Made by a program: the position numbers and the translations under genes. This document shows, in pieces, positions 1 to 11,600 of a stretch of 40,965 nucleotides of DNA (position 1 is its first letter; the number at the start of each line of letters is the position of its first letter). This stretch comes from Priapulus caudatus (taxonomy: Eukaryota; Priapulida; Priapulimorpha; Priapulimorphida; Priapulidae). The notes beneath the pieces are model-generated. The model made no database searches. It worked only from the letters and a program-made list of their open reading frames with translations, and was not told the origin of the DNA. The stretch is taken from contig NW_014577166.1 in NCBI RefSeq assembly GCF_000485595.1, positions 112,812 to 153,776 of the forward strand. Direction: 5' to 3'.

Positions 1-1620
1 CGCTGGGTGCGGGGGGGGTTTGTTCTGGTTCCTGCCTGTGTAGTGGGGGGGGGGTGGATGCCGTTAACGAACCTGCAGTTGATTTTGAGGATGCACGTGT
101 GAGTCGTGGGGATGGCTTCGATATGGGACGCCGTGCACGTGGGTTGGGTTGTCGTTTCGTGCGTTGTCGCATCACTGAAGGCGCTTGTGAGCTGCTCGGA
201 TGTTTCGACAGAGTTCGAAGTTTACGCTTGGCATGGCAAATGTCTGATTTCTTTCGTTTTTCGTTTCGATTTGTCGTGTGCATGACGCAGAAGCGAGTTT
301 GTGTGGGACCACGCGGGTCTGCTTTCCACGGTCCACTTTCGGTTTCTATTCTCTTAGGTTTGTTCTGTGTTTTGAATGAATAATTGTCCTTACACATGCG
401 CATTGTACGTGTTTTATTTTCAACAGGTAATTCTATTCAGTTTCTTAGACTGTTACTATTTATGTATTTGAGTGTCGGCTCACTCCTAGTCATCATAATC
501 ATTGTCTCAGTGCTGTGTGCGTTATTAGAGGTGATAAATGTTTTAGCGATTTTTCATAGACTTTTTGAAAGCTATTTAATTTTGTATGCCTTATAGTCAG
601 ATTTTCTAGTCTCTGCTATAACATTGGATTTCAGTAGTAGTAGTATTTGTTGTTGTAGTTGTTGTGTCTTGAAAGGTAATTGGTTTGCTTTAATTTGTAG
701 TAAATATCTCTCAGAGACCACCTCAACGACGAACCTACCAGGAAGGTACTTGCGATAATTCCGCTGGTTAAACCAGGTTGTAAGAGCTTGCCCTTCTCCT
801 GCTTCGGTTTCAACCAATGGCTCGTTCGGACGTGTGCTTGGACACGCGTCTTTGTCACAGCTAACGCTCTGCCACGCCTTGATCGAAGCATTTTCTAAAC
901 CACGCCTGCTTAGGCACACCGCTGTTTGCTGCTTGCTTTCGTTCTTTATCTGGCACATCCGCATAATTTTCTGCAGGGGAATAACGTCCTATAGCAGATG
1001 TACGTGCAAAAATTTACGCTGTTATTCGTATATATTGCAAAGTTTACATCGAATCTATGCATCGTATTTGTGATGTTATCTGTCGACGTGTTAGTTTTTT
1101 TGTGAGGGAAGAAAATATTTTTGTTGGGCATGTGCAGTGACTCGTTCCGTACGTGGTTATTGTACCGCAAGACATTGTGTTGTTGCTGTTTTGGTTTTGT
1201 CTGGCTGATTTTCAGTTGCCTTGCTGTGAGTTGCAGGTGTTTCGTTTCCATATGCTTACAATATTATTGAACGCAGTAGGTAGAGATTCTAACACCATGC
1301 AGATACTCTTGAAAACGTGTGTTTTTCACTTGAGAATAGCGTGTTGCCTCCAGGAATTGTTATAACGCCTAGCATGGGTGTGTGGTCCATCCTGTACCCC
1401 TCGACGAACGAGACTTGATCTGTGATATGCAGTTTGAAGTTGGGTTTTTTGTGTCATTCCTAACTGGAAGCGTTACGTCTCGGCTTCCCCGCGCGTGCGT
1501 GCCGTGTCGTTCCGTTGTCGTCTGCCGGCGTTTCTCTCTCGTGCGTGTCTCGTGCGTGTGTCTGCCGTGCGTCGCCGTGTCGTCTGCCGTCTCGCTGTCG
1601 TCGTCGTCATTGCCGCGCAG
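1..1620. other. Probable intron or upstream sequence, no supported exon
   Basis: No exon in this stretch has convincing splice sites and a sustained coding pattern. It begins with two G homopolymer runs (around 8-15 and 45-55), becomes AT-rich from about 360 to 1380, and turns GC/TCG-rich just before the first candidate exon. Open frames here have no recognisable composition or motif. Because the vinculin head is absent from the window, this is read as intron of that gene. Confidence 0.5.
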
Positions 1621-1677
1621 GGATCCGGCTGCTGGGACGGAGGTCACTGCCCAAGGTCATGCCGGGGGACTTTGTGG
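1621..1677 (+). CDS. Candidate 57-nt cassette exon, vinculin hinge insert (exon a)
   Basis: A 57-nt open segment with a good acceptor (pyrimidine/TCG-rich tract ending GCGCAG) and a good donor (GTGG then GTGAGC). Read in phase 1 it gives IRLLGRRSLPKVMPGDFVG, a basic peptide I do not recognise. It takes two bases at its 5' end and leaves one at its 3' end, so it is a symmetric phase 1-1 exon that can be skipped without a frameshift. The same phase is shared by every following candidate exon and by the vinculin hinge exon at 16657. The splice sites and phase are seen directly; membership in the vinculin transcript is inferred. Short length makes a chance match possible. Confidence 0.45.
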
Positions 1678-1754
1678 GTGAGCCTGTCGCAGTGTGGGTC
1701 GCCGGCAGCGACTAGGCAGCGAAAACTGCGAGTGCAATGCTCTGTTGCTTTCAG

Positions 1755-1841
1755 CAGCACGGGAGAGGATGAGAGCTGACAGTGCACCCGCCCCTCCTCT
1801 GCCACCGCCTCCACAGCATGTGGCTAGCAGGCCTAAGCAAG
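1755..1841 (+). CDS. Candidate 87-nt proline-rich cassette exon (exon b)
   Basis: The acceptor follows a strong pyrimidine tract (CTCTGTTGCTTTCAG). The donor is weaker (CAAG then GTTAGA). The phase 1 reading starts ARERMRADSAPAPPLPPPP and continues QHVASRPKQ. The APPLPPPP core resembles SH3- or profilin/EVH1-binding polyproline, and its style matches the vinculin hinge exon at 16657 (APPRPPPP). It is 29 codons long and phase 1-1, hence skippable in frame. No domain is visible. An alternative is a first exon of a nested gene, since it contains an in-frame Met (RM), but the upstream acceptor argues for an internal exon. Confidence 0.5.
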
Positions 1842-2997
1842 GTTAGACGTTACCGTAGCGAATGCATCGTGATGCGCTCTGGTCGTCGTGCAGCCATCTT
1901 GATAATCACGCGTTTTTTTCTTATAGAAAATTCTCGTGCTCAACGTACGGTACGAGTGTGTGATATATGGCGTTCATTGAGCAAACATTTTAATAGTCAC
2001 ATCGTGGTATTCGATTATTCGGTATATCTGGATTCATTACTTAATTACTACGAGAGGCTACTGGAATATACCTATGCATGTATTTTATTTTCTTGTCTGC
2101 ATGCTGGAAATCCAAGTCTGTTGAAAGAATTGCAACGAGTAACCTTCGCTTAGCGTATCGATGTGATATTGTCGTATGCGCCCATTCGCCGCAAGTGATT
2201 TCTGTGTGCATGTAATGTTGAACTGACAAGATTCTCTGCATGACGACGTGGTGTTCACTATGATTGGCTCAGCCTGAAGGAGGGAAAGCTCGTGTCCTCC
2301 TAAGACATAAACATCACTGTGCTAATGCAAACTATGCAGTTCTCTACGAATCGAATACGCAGTGCCTTATTCTAGGTCGTATAAATTAAGTATCCATTAA
2401 CGTCATTGACGTTGATTAGCGTGACGCGGTGATGGATGTTGGTTATGTTGCTGATGTCGTGGTAATTGCCGTCGTCGTCGTCGTCGTCGTTTAGTTGCCT
2501 GGTTTAACTACGAACGTGTGATTTATACTGTCTACCGTTCTTACGACCGTACCCATTAATATCATACTCGAGCGTTGTCCTTTTCAGTGTCTTTTTACGC
2601 TTCCCGAACACTAACCGTTTCATTAACAGGTAGACCGTAGTGACCTCGCGTGTGTACGCACGTGCCGCCGGGGTTTGTACCCGTGTCGTCGGTGGCGTCG
2701 TCATCGTCGTCGTCGCCACGTGTTCTGCAGATAACCTCGACCGCTGATCTGTGTGATGCGCTTTCGAAACGCCGCCGTTTTTTGTGCGAGAGCGAACATG
2801 AGTCATCGCTGAGCGTGTGTCGATCCCTGTTGGTGTCGCTGGCTGCTGCCGCTCGTGTTTAGCCGAAAAATGAACCGCGTTGGTTCCCGAGCTGCGCTCC
2901 CCCCCTCCGACGCTCGACTTTCATGAACAGACACATATCGATCGATGCATGTTGTACGCAGCGTGGCGCCACTGACGTTTTAACCCCTGCCGGTCGC

Positions 2998-3029
<32 letters not shown>

Positions 3030-3066
3030 TTAACCAAGCAATAATGTTTTTTACTTTGACGCACAG
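1842..3066. other. Probable intron with trinucleotide repeats
   Basis: AT-rich sequence, then a TCG-rich stretch. It holds a short (GTC)n run near 2470-2493 and a (CCG)n run near 3000-3028 just before the next acceptor. An open frame at about 2729-2862 in another phase has mixed composition and no matching splice sites, so I do not call it coding. Confidence 0.5.
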
Positions 3067-3558
3067 CGCCGCCGCGCGGCAGGAACGGGAGCAGGACGCC
3101 ATCCCCCAACGACAAGCCTCCGCGCCACCCCTCGCCGTCGTCCAGCCCCTCCCCGAAGAGCTCTCCCCTCTTCCAGCATCGGCTGAAGCAGGCGAGGGAA
3201 GAATTCTTCCGAGCAAAGTCCGGCAATCCCGCCAGCGCCAACCCGACGACGTCTCCCCTTCCTCCCGCCGCCGCCCGTGACGACCCGAGGCCGCCGCCGC
3301 CGCCGCTGCCGCCGCCGCCGGCGACCGTGTCGCGAATAGCCGAGTTTACAAAGTCGCTCAGCGAATCGCCGCCGCCGCAGCGCCGCCGGCCGTACAGCCG
3401 CGAGGAGTTTGTGAGCGAGTTTTACGCGAGCATCGGACGCGGGTCGGGTTCCGAGGATGGTGGCGGCGACGGCGGCGCGGCGACGTCGCCCCCCGCGCCG
3501 CGCCGGTCCAGACGCGATTTTAGGTCGGACGACGACGATTGGTCGGCGTTCGAATCAG
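3067..3558 (+). CDS. Pro/Ser-rich exon with short helical segments (exon c)
   Basis: This 492-nt exon opens after an acceptor (TTTTTTACTTTGACGCACAG), with in-frame stops upstream of it. In phase 1 it encodes 164 residues: a Ser/Pro-rich start (RTPSPNDKPPRHPSPSSSPS), a charged, probably helical segment (FQHRLKQAREEFFRAKSG), polyproline (RPPPPPLPPPPATV), SRIAEFTKSLSESPPP, YSREEFVSEFYASIGRG, and an acidic end (SDDDDWSAFES). The chosen donor is CAG then GTGTGG at 3558, leaving phase 1. A stronger-looking GTAAGA lies 11 nt downstream, but it would leave phase 2 and give an early stop in the next exon. The role is unknown; polyproline and TP/SP sites suggest an unstructured scaffold. Coding status is well supported by composition and frame; linkage to vinculin is inferred. 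Confidence 0.72.
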
Positions 3559-4420
3559 GTGTGGGCGAGTAAGATGGAACGCCACTGTGTGTGTGTGTGT
3601 GTGTGTGTGGCGAGCGTGCTTGCTGCCCTTTCCCGGCTTTTTCGCGGTGCCTTTTGCTGCATTGCCGAGAGAGCGAGAGGCGTTGTTATTGCTCTTTTTT
3701 GCGCTCTTCCCCTCTCTCGCTCTCTCGTCAGTTTCTCTTTTGCTTCGCTTGCGTTGTTGCGGAGAGTGAGAGCACTTGTGTCTGCTCTCTCACTCTAGCT
3801 CTCTCTCTCTCTCTCTTGTTATCTTTCTTCCCATCTCTTGCTCTCATGCCGGTTTCTCTTTTTGTCTTCCGTTTTCCCTCGCTATATTGATCTCTCCCCT
3901 TTTACTGTTGGAGTGGCTGCTGCGGTAGTTGTAATTCTGCATCAAAGGAACGACTGCTACAGAAAATTGAACTTGTGCAACAGAGCGATGTACCTTACTA
4001 TGATTTAATTGAATGCTTCCTTCTTTTTGTTTGTATACCTCTTGTAGAATTTATGTTGAAAGTTTGCTTTGGAATTTAATCGTTGCAATTTAGTAAACTA
4101 AACGTTTAGTTTAATTGCATGTGTTTTGAAGGGGCATAAGAGGATCAAGATAATAAATCGGAGGGTACGTAACTCGACTCATTTTAAATTGTTTGGTTTA
4201 AAGTTTCATAATTAAATGTTACATTTTCGTCGATCACTTCTTTTACGCAGCGAAAGTTTTATAGTGCTCTTTTTAATCTGACCACCTTCGGATTCTATAA
4301 TTCATTCAATTCGTTTACTACCGCTCGAATACCCGCTTTGGTCGTCACAGTGAAAATTCGTGAGTTTTCGTTTCTTGCTTCCCTTGTTTAATTTTGCTGT
4401 TCGATCTTCTTGCTCTGTAG
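3559..4420. other. Intron with (TG)n and (CT)n tracts
   Basis: It starts at the candidate donor. A (TG)n run at 3586-3609 is followed by CT-rich stretches to about 3900, then AT-rich sequence leading to the next acceptor. No exon seen. Confidence 0.55.
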
Positions 4421-4549
4421 CAGCAGTTCCTACGCGGCACCCGCATCATCAGCAGCAAGATGAGTCGGTAACCCGCGCTACTGGCCATTCGCACTTTGAA
4501 TCGGCTTACACGAGACCCATTTCCAAATCGTCCCATCTCCAGCAGACAG
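4421..4549 (+). CDS. His/Gln-rich 43-codon cassette exon (exon d)
   Basis: The acceptor is TCTTCTTGCTCTGTAG and the donor ACAG then GTAAAA; both are good. The 129 nt are open in phase 1 and encode AVPTRHPHHQQQDESVTRAT followed by GHSHFESAYTRPISKSSHLQ and QT. It is symmetric (phase 1-1). The peptide is low complexity, rich in His, Gln and Ser, with no recognised domain. Adjacent intron sequence loses the frame. It is likely part of the same transcript as exons c and e. Confidence rests on two good splice sites plus phase agreement, not on homology. Confidence 0.65.
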
Positions 4550-4905
4550 GTAAAACGACGTGCGAAGGGCGGGGCGGCGACGACGACGATCGCGCCGCCT
4601 CTCGATGCACGCACGTTGCCCAATGATTGACAGCTAACCCCCCCTGGGGGCCTCCTCTCGCTGCGGCGGCGGTGTCGACGCTTTGCACGTGTGGCTTGTT
4701 GCGTCGAACCACCCCCCGTGCGAGGGGTAGCGCCCCGTCTCCCCCGCTCCCTCGATAGCCTTCTTACTCGTTCGGCATGTTCACCGCTCGCCGTTAGAAT
4801 GCACGACCCGAGACCTCTTACCTCTCGCATCGTGACACCGACTCGCATGCTATAGCCAGTAGCAGCCGGGAGTAATAGCAATTGAGACTCATCCCAGCTT
4901 GTGTG

Positions 4906-4941
<36 letters not shown>

Positions 4942-5652
4942 GATACATGGCAGCGGTGATTTACGCTGTCCCTTTCGACGGCATGTCCGATCGGTATAAC
5001 CACGCATCTTGGCCTGGTTTCGAAACCACAGCCACTCCATTAGCGACTTGTCGGAATGCTTTAGTGTGAGCAACTCACAACTTTGTTGTCATGCATCGTA
5101 ATTCTCCCCAGCCCCCGTTCTCTCGGGTCTCGTGTCACAGTTTTTGTCGCCAAATCGCGTGTGGCCAAAATAACTCGCATGTGTGTCCCGTTGGCTGCAT
5201 TCCCCATTACCTTCTAGGTGCGGCCCGTTGTCGGGTGCGTTCACTCACCTAGTCCCGGTTGCTGTGAATGTCTAACGTCTTCTGCTAGCTGGGTATTGAC
5301 CGGAAGAACTTAACAGAATGTTGTTTCTGTGGCTTGCTCTTGTGTGGACTGACCTTTTGACCCTTTGATCTTTGTCTGACTGAGCGCTGCATTGTCCTAA
5401 CTGTTATGGCGTGGCATGGATTGCGTAGTTTTCTGTCATCCATTGTTAGTTTTTGAACGATGAATATCCGGATGTTTTTTCGTGCTTCATTTTCTTGAAA
5501 CCCAAACGTATTCCATTCTCATCTGTTTGGCGGTTATGATAAAAATGGAACTGCGTCGCAGGCGGCATTTTTACGACGAATAAACGCGCGACTCGTGTTG
5601 TAGATCACCGACGGATGGTATAAGCACGTTCTTCTTTTCTTCTCTCTTCTAG
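4550..5652. other. Intron with (GTGC)n microsatellite
   Basis: GC-rich at first, then ordinary intron-like sequence. A perfect tetranucleotide run, (GTGC)n, occupies 4901-4940. A pyrimidine tract and TTCTAG close it at 5652. Long minus-strand frames here (4345-5073) read through the microsatellite and are not believed to be genes. Confidence 0.55.
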
Positions 5653-8600
5653 TTCAGAGCGAAAAGCACTCGGAAGCCACTTCTTCCCTTCACTCCGCCC
5701 GCTCTACCAATCCCGCTCCCACCACGCCCAAACGCTCAAGCGAGCCGAGGCCCAAGTCGGCCCTGCCCGCCGACGATTACATTGGCGAGATACTTTGGCC
5801 CGATGAACAGGTGTCGCCCTCTCTGCAGACGCAGCCGGTCAATGCCGGCCTGAGCCCGCGCCGCGACCACCCGGACGCGCACGCGGCGCCCCCTATGCAT
5901 GCGCAACCGGCCAATCCCGGCCTCATCCCGCGCCGCGACCGCCCGGACGCGCACGCGGCGCCCCCTATGCACGCGCAGCCGGCAAATCCTGGCCTCAGCC
6001 CACGCCATGATCACCCACACGCGCAGCCGGCCAATCCCGGCCTCAGCCCGCGCTACGACCGCCCGGACGCGGCCACGTCGCCGACGACGTCGCGTTCGTC
6101 CTACCACACCGAGCTGAAGATCAAGATGAAGCCGGAGAGCCTCAGCGACACGGAGGCGACGAGCAGACGGCAGGCGAGCCACGCGCTCTGGCCGCCGCCG
6201 CAGCAGCAGCAGCAGCAGCGCACCGCATCGGCGGCAAGCCGGGCGACCACTGCGCGCGCCATCAGCGCGCGCCTGCGGTCGACTCCGACGACGACTCCCT
6301 GACGCAGCGCGATGTCGAAGGTCGCGCAGCTGCTCGACGCGGGCCTGCTGCGGCGCTGCCGCACGCTCGACGACGGTGTCGCGGCGGCGACGCGGCGTCG
6401 CCCGAGATCACGGTGCGCTACAAGCGCGAGAAGACGACGCGCAGCACGCGCACCGTACGCGACGGCGTCTCGTCGATAATCAGGAGCACGCCCATTGCCG
6501 CGCCGCCGCCGCGCGCGGAGCAGCCTGCGATCACGTACGAGGCCGCCGAAGAAGCCCGCGGCTCGCCGGCCGCACGCGCAGCCGAAGCAGGAGTGGTTGG
6601 CTGACGATCTCGTCGGACGCTGAGGACGCTCCGTCGATCCAGATCCTGTCGAGCCGCCGGTGGAGAAGTGGTGCCGCCGCGGAAAGAGAAGCCGGTTGAG
6701 AACCGCCGCCGGCCGTCGCCGGAGGATGAGAAGCCGACGATACGCCTCGTGCCGAAGCAGCAGAAGGAGCCGGAGAGAAAGAGGAAGCCGGAGCCTCCGC
6801 CGCCGCAGGCCCGTGGAGGAAGATGATCGTGCCGACGCGCGCGCCCGAGGACGAGCGCCCCGTGACGCGGCCGCGTCGTCGAGGAGCCGCCCGAGGAGGA
6901 GCCGCCCGAGGAGGAGCCGAGAGGAAGCGGAGAGGAGGCGGAAGCCGCACAAGTCCGCACCACACGACGTCGTGAGCACAACGACCGAGGAGCAGATGGC
7001 GTCGTTGTACGATCGCCGCGGCCAAGGGGCGCCGCGGTGGGCCGCCGCCGGGCGGGTCGCCGCCCGCGTGAGCCGATCGACGAGCGGCCCACGCAGGAGC
7101 GGGCGCCCGTGCCAGGAGCGGCCGCCCGAGAGACCCGAGCCGCGCCCGAATCGCCGCCGCGGGTGGAGGGAGCCCCGCGGAGCGCGCACGGCCGCCACAT
7201 GACGTCGGTGACGACGACGGAGGAGACGATGAGCGAACACGAGAGAAGGACGGCGGCAGCAGCAGCAGGCCAGCAGCAGCAGCACCCCATCACGATCCCG
7301 CCGCAGGCGCTCTCTCCGCCGCCCCGCCGCCGGGCGTCGCCGTCGACGACGACGGCCGCGTCAAGATGCCGTTCTACCAATGTCGAGTACGTCAACGGCA
7401 GGATCCACGTGCCCGCTGACGGTGCGTCGAGCTGCAGCCGAGCACACGCATCCGCCCCGCCAGGGGGCGCCGCGCGCCCTGACGACGCCGACGTAGAGGT
7501 CGTCGACCCGCGCAAGTCATCCAACGGAGTATCGCGCGCGGCGACACGCTGGACGCGCGCGCGCTCGCAGTCGATGCCGGCGCAAGGCATCCTGCGCAAC
7601 AGCGCCCGAACCGCCTCGCCGCAGATGGAGCAGCACCACGAGACGCGCGGCACCCGTCACCGAGCCACCGCCACCGCGCGCCGCGACGACGGCGCAGGGC
7701 GCCACGTAGCGTCGGCGACCGTGCGGCGCGCGTCCCCGCCGACGACGACGCGTGGGGGCGCCCACCGGCAGGCGTCGGCGACGCTGCGCCGCGCCCTCCG
7801 CCGCCGGACGACTGGGGGGCGCCACCGTCCGGACGCCGTTCCGCGACGATGCGCGGCGCGGCACTCGTCGGCGACGCGTACGCGGACAGCGCATCGGGGG
7901 CACCGCGCCGCGACCGCAACGCCGCGCCACGGCCGATCAGCCGATGCGACGGCAGCACAGACGGAGCAAGGACTGTTCCGCGAGCAGCGCGGCGCCGGCG
8001 GAGGGAGCGCGCACGGCGCGGCAAGGGACCGTCCGCACGGCGGCGCGGTCGCGCTCGTGCCGGACGAACGCGCCCGCCGCTCCGGCATCGTCGGCGACGC
8101 TGAGATCACGTGCGACTGCCGCGCGGGTCGGGAGAGCACGCAGACAGCAGCGCGCGCAGCCGCTCAGGTGGATCTCCGCGCCTCCGGTGGCGTTCGCCAC
8201 GGCCGCAGCGACCCGCGGAGCGTCCCCGGAGCCGCCGATCATTTTCGACGCACGTCTCGCGCCGCGCGGCCAGCAGGCGGCGCCACCGCATCCCCGCGCC
8301 TTTCTGCCAGAGCAGCAGCCACAGCAGCGCGCACCCCAGCAGGTGGCGCCACAGCAGCGCGCACCCCAGCAGGTGGCGCCGCCGAGGGGTCGCGGCGAGG
8401 AGCGCAGCCGAGAGACGCGGGAGTACGTGTCGACGCAGACGACGAAGTACCGCACGGAGGACGCGCGCCACGCCATCACCGACAACCGCTCGCCGCGCGC
8501 GCCAATCATCTATCGCCGCGACTACTACCCGGACTACATCGTCGACCATCCGATCAACGACCCGTCGCTGCAGCACCGCCCCCGGCCCAAGACGCCCGAG

Positions 8601-11600
8601 ATCACGACGGTGGTGATGACCGCGACCCTGGAGCGAGACAGGCAGCCGGGCGGGCGCCGACCGCGGGAGGTGGTCGAGGTCTCTCCCCCACAGCAACAGC
8701 AGCAGCATCATCATCAGCAGCAGCAGCAGCAGCAGAATCCGACAGCGAACGGCAGCGGGAGCGAGACGAGGTCGTCGTACGCGACGCGACGCGAGACACA
8801 GACGACGACGACCTACAGCGGTCGCGACGCCGGCCGCGGCGACGAACAGGTGGCGCCGCCACCAAAGTCGACGACGCGACCCGTCGAAACGCGGCCGAAG
8901 ACGCTGCCCATCAACGAAAACGTCGACGCGAAAATCTCCAAGCCCGTGCAGGCGTCGCGCGCGCCCGCCCCCCGCGCCGCTGCCGACACGGACGGGGATC
9001 TCACCAGACCTCCTTTCAATGCGGCCGTCGTCGCTGGACAGATACCGGCCGGCGGTCAGCACGAGTCGGATGTGTCGTACGCGCAGCAGCGTAAGTTCAC
9101 GACGGTGACTCGGGAGGAGGAGTACAGCAGCAGCGGCGGCAGCGACGGCGGCGACTCATACTCGGACGAACCGAACACGCTGGAGAGGAACGCTCGTGAC
9201 CGGGAGAGGAAGTCGCTCGCGTACTCGCGCAAGGACTACCCCGCCACCGAGAGCAAGCTCGCCGCAGGGAAGTCTCCGCTAACATCTGCCGCTAAATCCC
9301 CGGTCACATCCGCGGGTAAATCCCCGGTCACATTCGCGGGTAAATCCCCGGTCACATCCGCGGGTAAATCCCCGGTCACATCCGCGGAGATGAAGCCGGA
9401 GAGCCTCAGCGACACGGAGGCGACGAGCAGACGGCAGGCGAGCCACGCGCTCTGGCCGCCGCCGCAGCAGCAGCAGCAGCAGCCACATCGCGGAAAGCCG
9501 GGCGAACACGCGCCGCCGCCGCCGTCGGACTCCGACGACGACTCCCTGACGCAGCCGATGTCGAAGGTCGCGCAGCTGCTCGACGCGGGCCTGCTGCGGC
9601 GCTGCCGCACGCTCGACGACGTGTCCGGCGGCGACGCGGCGTCGCCCGAGATCACGGTGCGCTACAAGCGCGAGAAGACGACGCGCAGCACGCGCACGTA
9701 CCGCGACGGCGTCCTCGTCGATAATCAGCAGCACGCCGCCGCCATTGCCGCGCCGCAGCCGCCGGAGCAGCCTGCGATCACGTACGAGCCGCCGAAGGAA
9801 GCCCCGGCTCCGCCGCCGCCGCCGCAGCCGAAGCAGGAGTGGGTGCTGACGATCTCGTCGGACGCCGAGGACGCTCCGTCGATCCAGATCCTGTCGGACC
9901 CGCCGGTGGAGGAAGCGGTGCCGCCGCGGAAAGAGAAGCCGGTTGAGAAGCCGCCGCCGCCCTCGCCGGAGGATGAGAAGCCGACGATACGCCTCGTGCC
10001 GAAGCAGCAGAAGGAGCCGGAGAGAAAGAGGAAGCCGGAGCCTCCGCCGCCGCAGCCCGTGGAGGAGATGATCGTGCCGACGCGCGCGCCCGAGGACGAG
10101 CGCCCCGTGACGCGGCCCGTCGTCGAGGAGCCGCCCGAGGAGGAGCCGCCCGAGGAGGAGCCGGAGAGGAAGCCGGAGAGGAGGAGGAAGCCGCACAAGT
10201 CGCACCACACGACGTCGGTGAGCACAACGACCGAGGAGCAGATGGCGTCGTTGTACGATCGCCGCGGCCAGGGGGCGCCGCCGGGTGGGCCGCCGCCGGG
10301 CGGGCCGCCGCCGCGCGAGCCGATCGACGAGCGGCCCACGCAGGAGCGGCGGCCCGTGCAGGAGCGGCCGCCCGAGAGACCCGAGCCGCGGCCCGAATCG
10401 CCGCCGCGGGGGAGGGAGCCACGCGGACGCCATGGCCACCACATGACGTCGGTGACGACGACGGAGGAGACGATGAGCGAACACGAGAGAAGGACGCGGC
10501 AGCAGCAGCAGCAGAGCACAGCACCCATCACTGATCCCGCCGCAGGCGCTCTCGCCGCCCTGCCCCTTCCGCCGGGCTGTCCGCCGTCGCACGACGAACT
10601 GGCCGCGTTCAAGATGCCGTGCTACAAGTGTCGAAGCTACCGTCAACGGCCAGCGAATCCACGTGCGCTGGACGTTGCCGCTCGAGCTGCAGCCGAGCAC
10701 ACAGCCCATCCCCCGCCAGGGGGGCGCGCCGCGCGCCCTGACGACGCCCGACGTAGAAGCGTCGTCGACCCGCCCCGCAAGTGTCATCACGGAGTACGCG
10801 CCAGCCGCGGAACACGCTGACGCTCGCTGCGCGCTCGCAGTCGATGAACCGCGCAAGGGCATCCTGCGCACAGCGCCACACAGCCAGTCGCCGCAGATGC
10901 GAGCAGCACACGAGACGCTCGGCTCCGCACCGTTCACCGCAGCCACGCCACCGCAGCCGCCGGCGACGACGCGCAGGGGCGCCACCGTTTAGCGTCTGGC
11001 GGACCTGCGCCGCGTCCCGCCCGACGACGGACGCGTTGGCGGGCGCCACCGCAGCGTCGGGAACCTGCGCCGCGCCCCCGCCGCGACGACTCGGGGGGGC
11101 GCCCACCGTCGGACGACCTTCCGCCGACATGCGCGCGGCACTCCGGTCGCGCGACCGCGTACGCGGACCAGGCACCCGCCCGCGACCCACCGCGCCGCGC
11201 AGCGCGATGTGCTGTATCACGCCAGCCGGCACACGACGGCAGCACGACAGGACGTCGCGGCAGCGCGGCGGCGGCGGAGGGAGCGTCCGCATGTGCGGGG
11301 CGCCGACGCGGCGACCTGTCCGCACGGCCGCCGCGCGCGCGGCCTACGTGCGGACGAACGACGCCGCCGCCTACCGGAGCGTCAGGCGACTCTGAGCATC
11401 CGAGCGATCGCCGCGGTGGGGCAGCGCAGCAGCAGCGCGCGCAAGACCGCTCAGAGTGGATCTCGCGGCCTCCGCGTGGGCGCGCCACCGCGCAGCCGAC
11501 CCGGAGCGTCCCGCCGGAGCCGCCGGATCATTTTCGACGCCACGCTTCTCGCCGCGCGCGGCCAGCAGGCGGCGCCACCGCGTCCCGCGCGCGTTCCTGC

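Noticed and set aside
2729-2862. Open segment after GTTCTGCAG (ITSTADLCDALSKRRRFLCE…)
   Set aside because: The readable frame is phase 0, not phase 1 like the neighbouring exons, and no fitting donor is seen before the stop.
5736-8139. Long minus-strand Arg/Ala/Ser-rich frames opposite the giant exon
   Set aside because: They mirror the GC-rich codons of the plus-strand exon, shift with its errors, and lack motifs or splice context.
9236-10985. 568-residue minus-strand frame opposite the clean part of the tandem unit
   Set aside because: Shadow of the plus-strand frame; its repeats (CDRGFTRG) are the antisense of the KSPVTSAG minisatellite.
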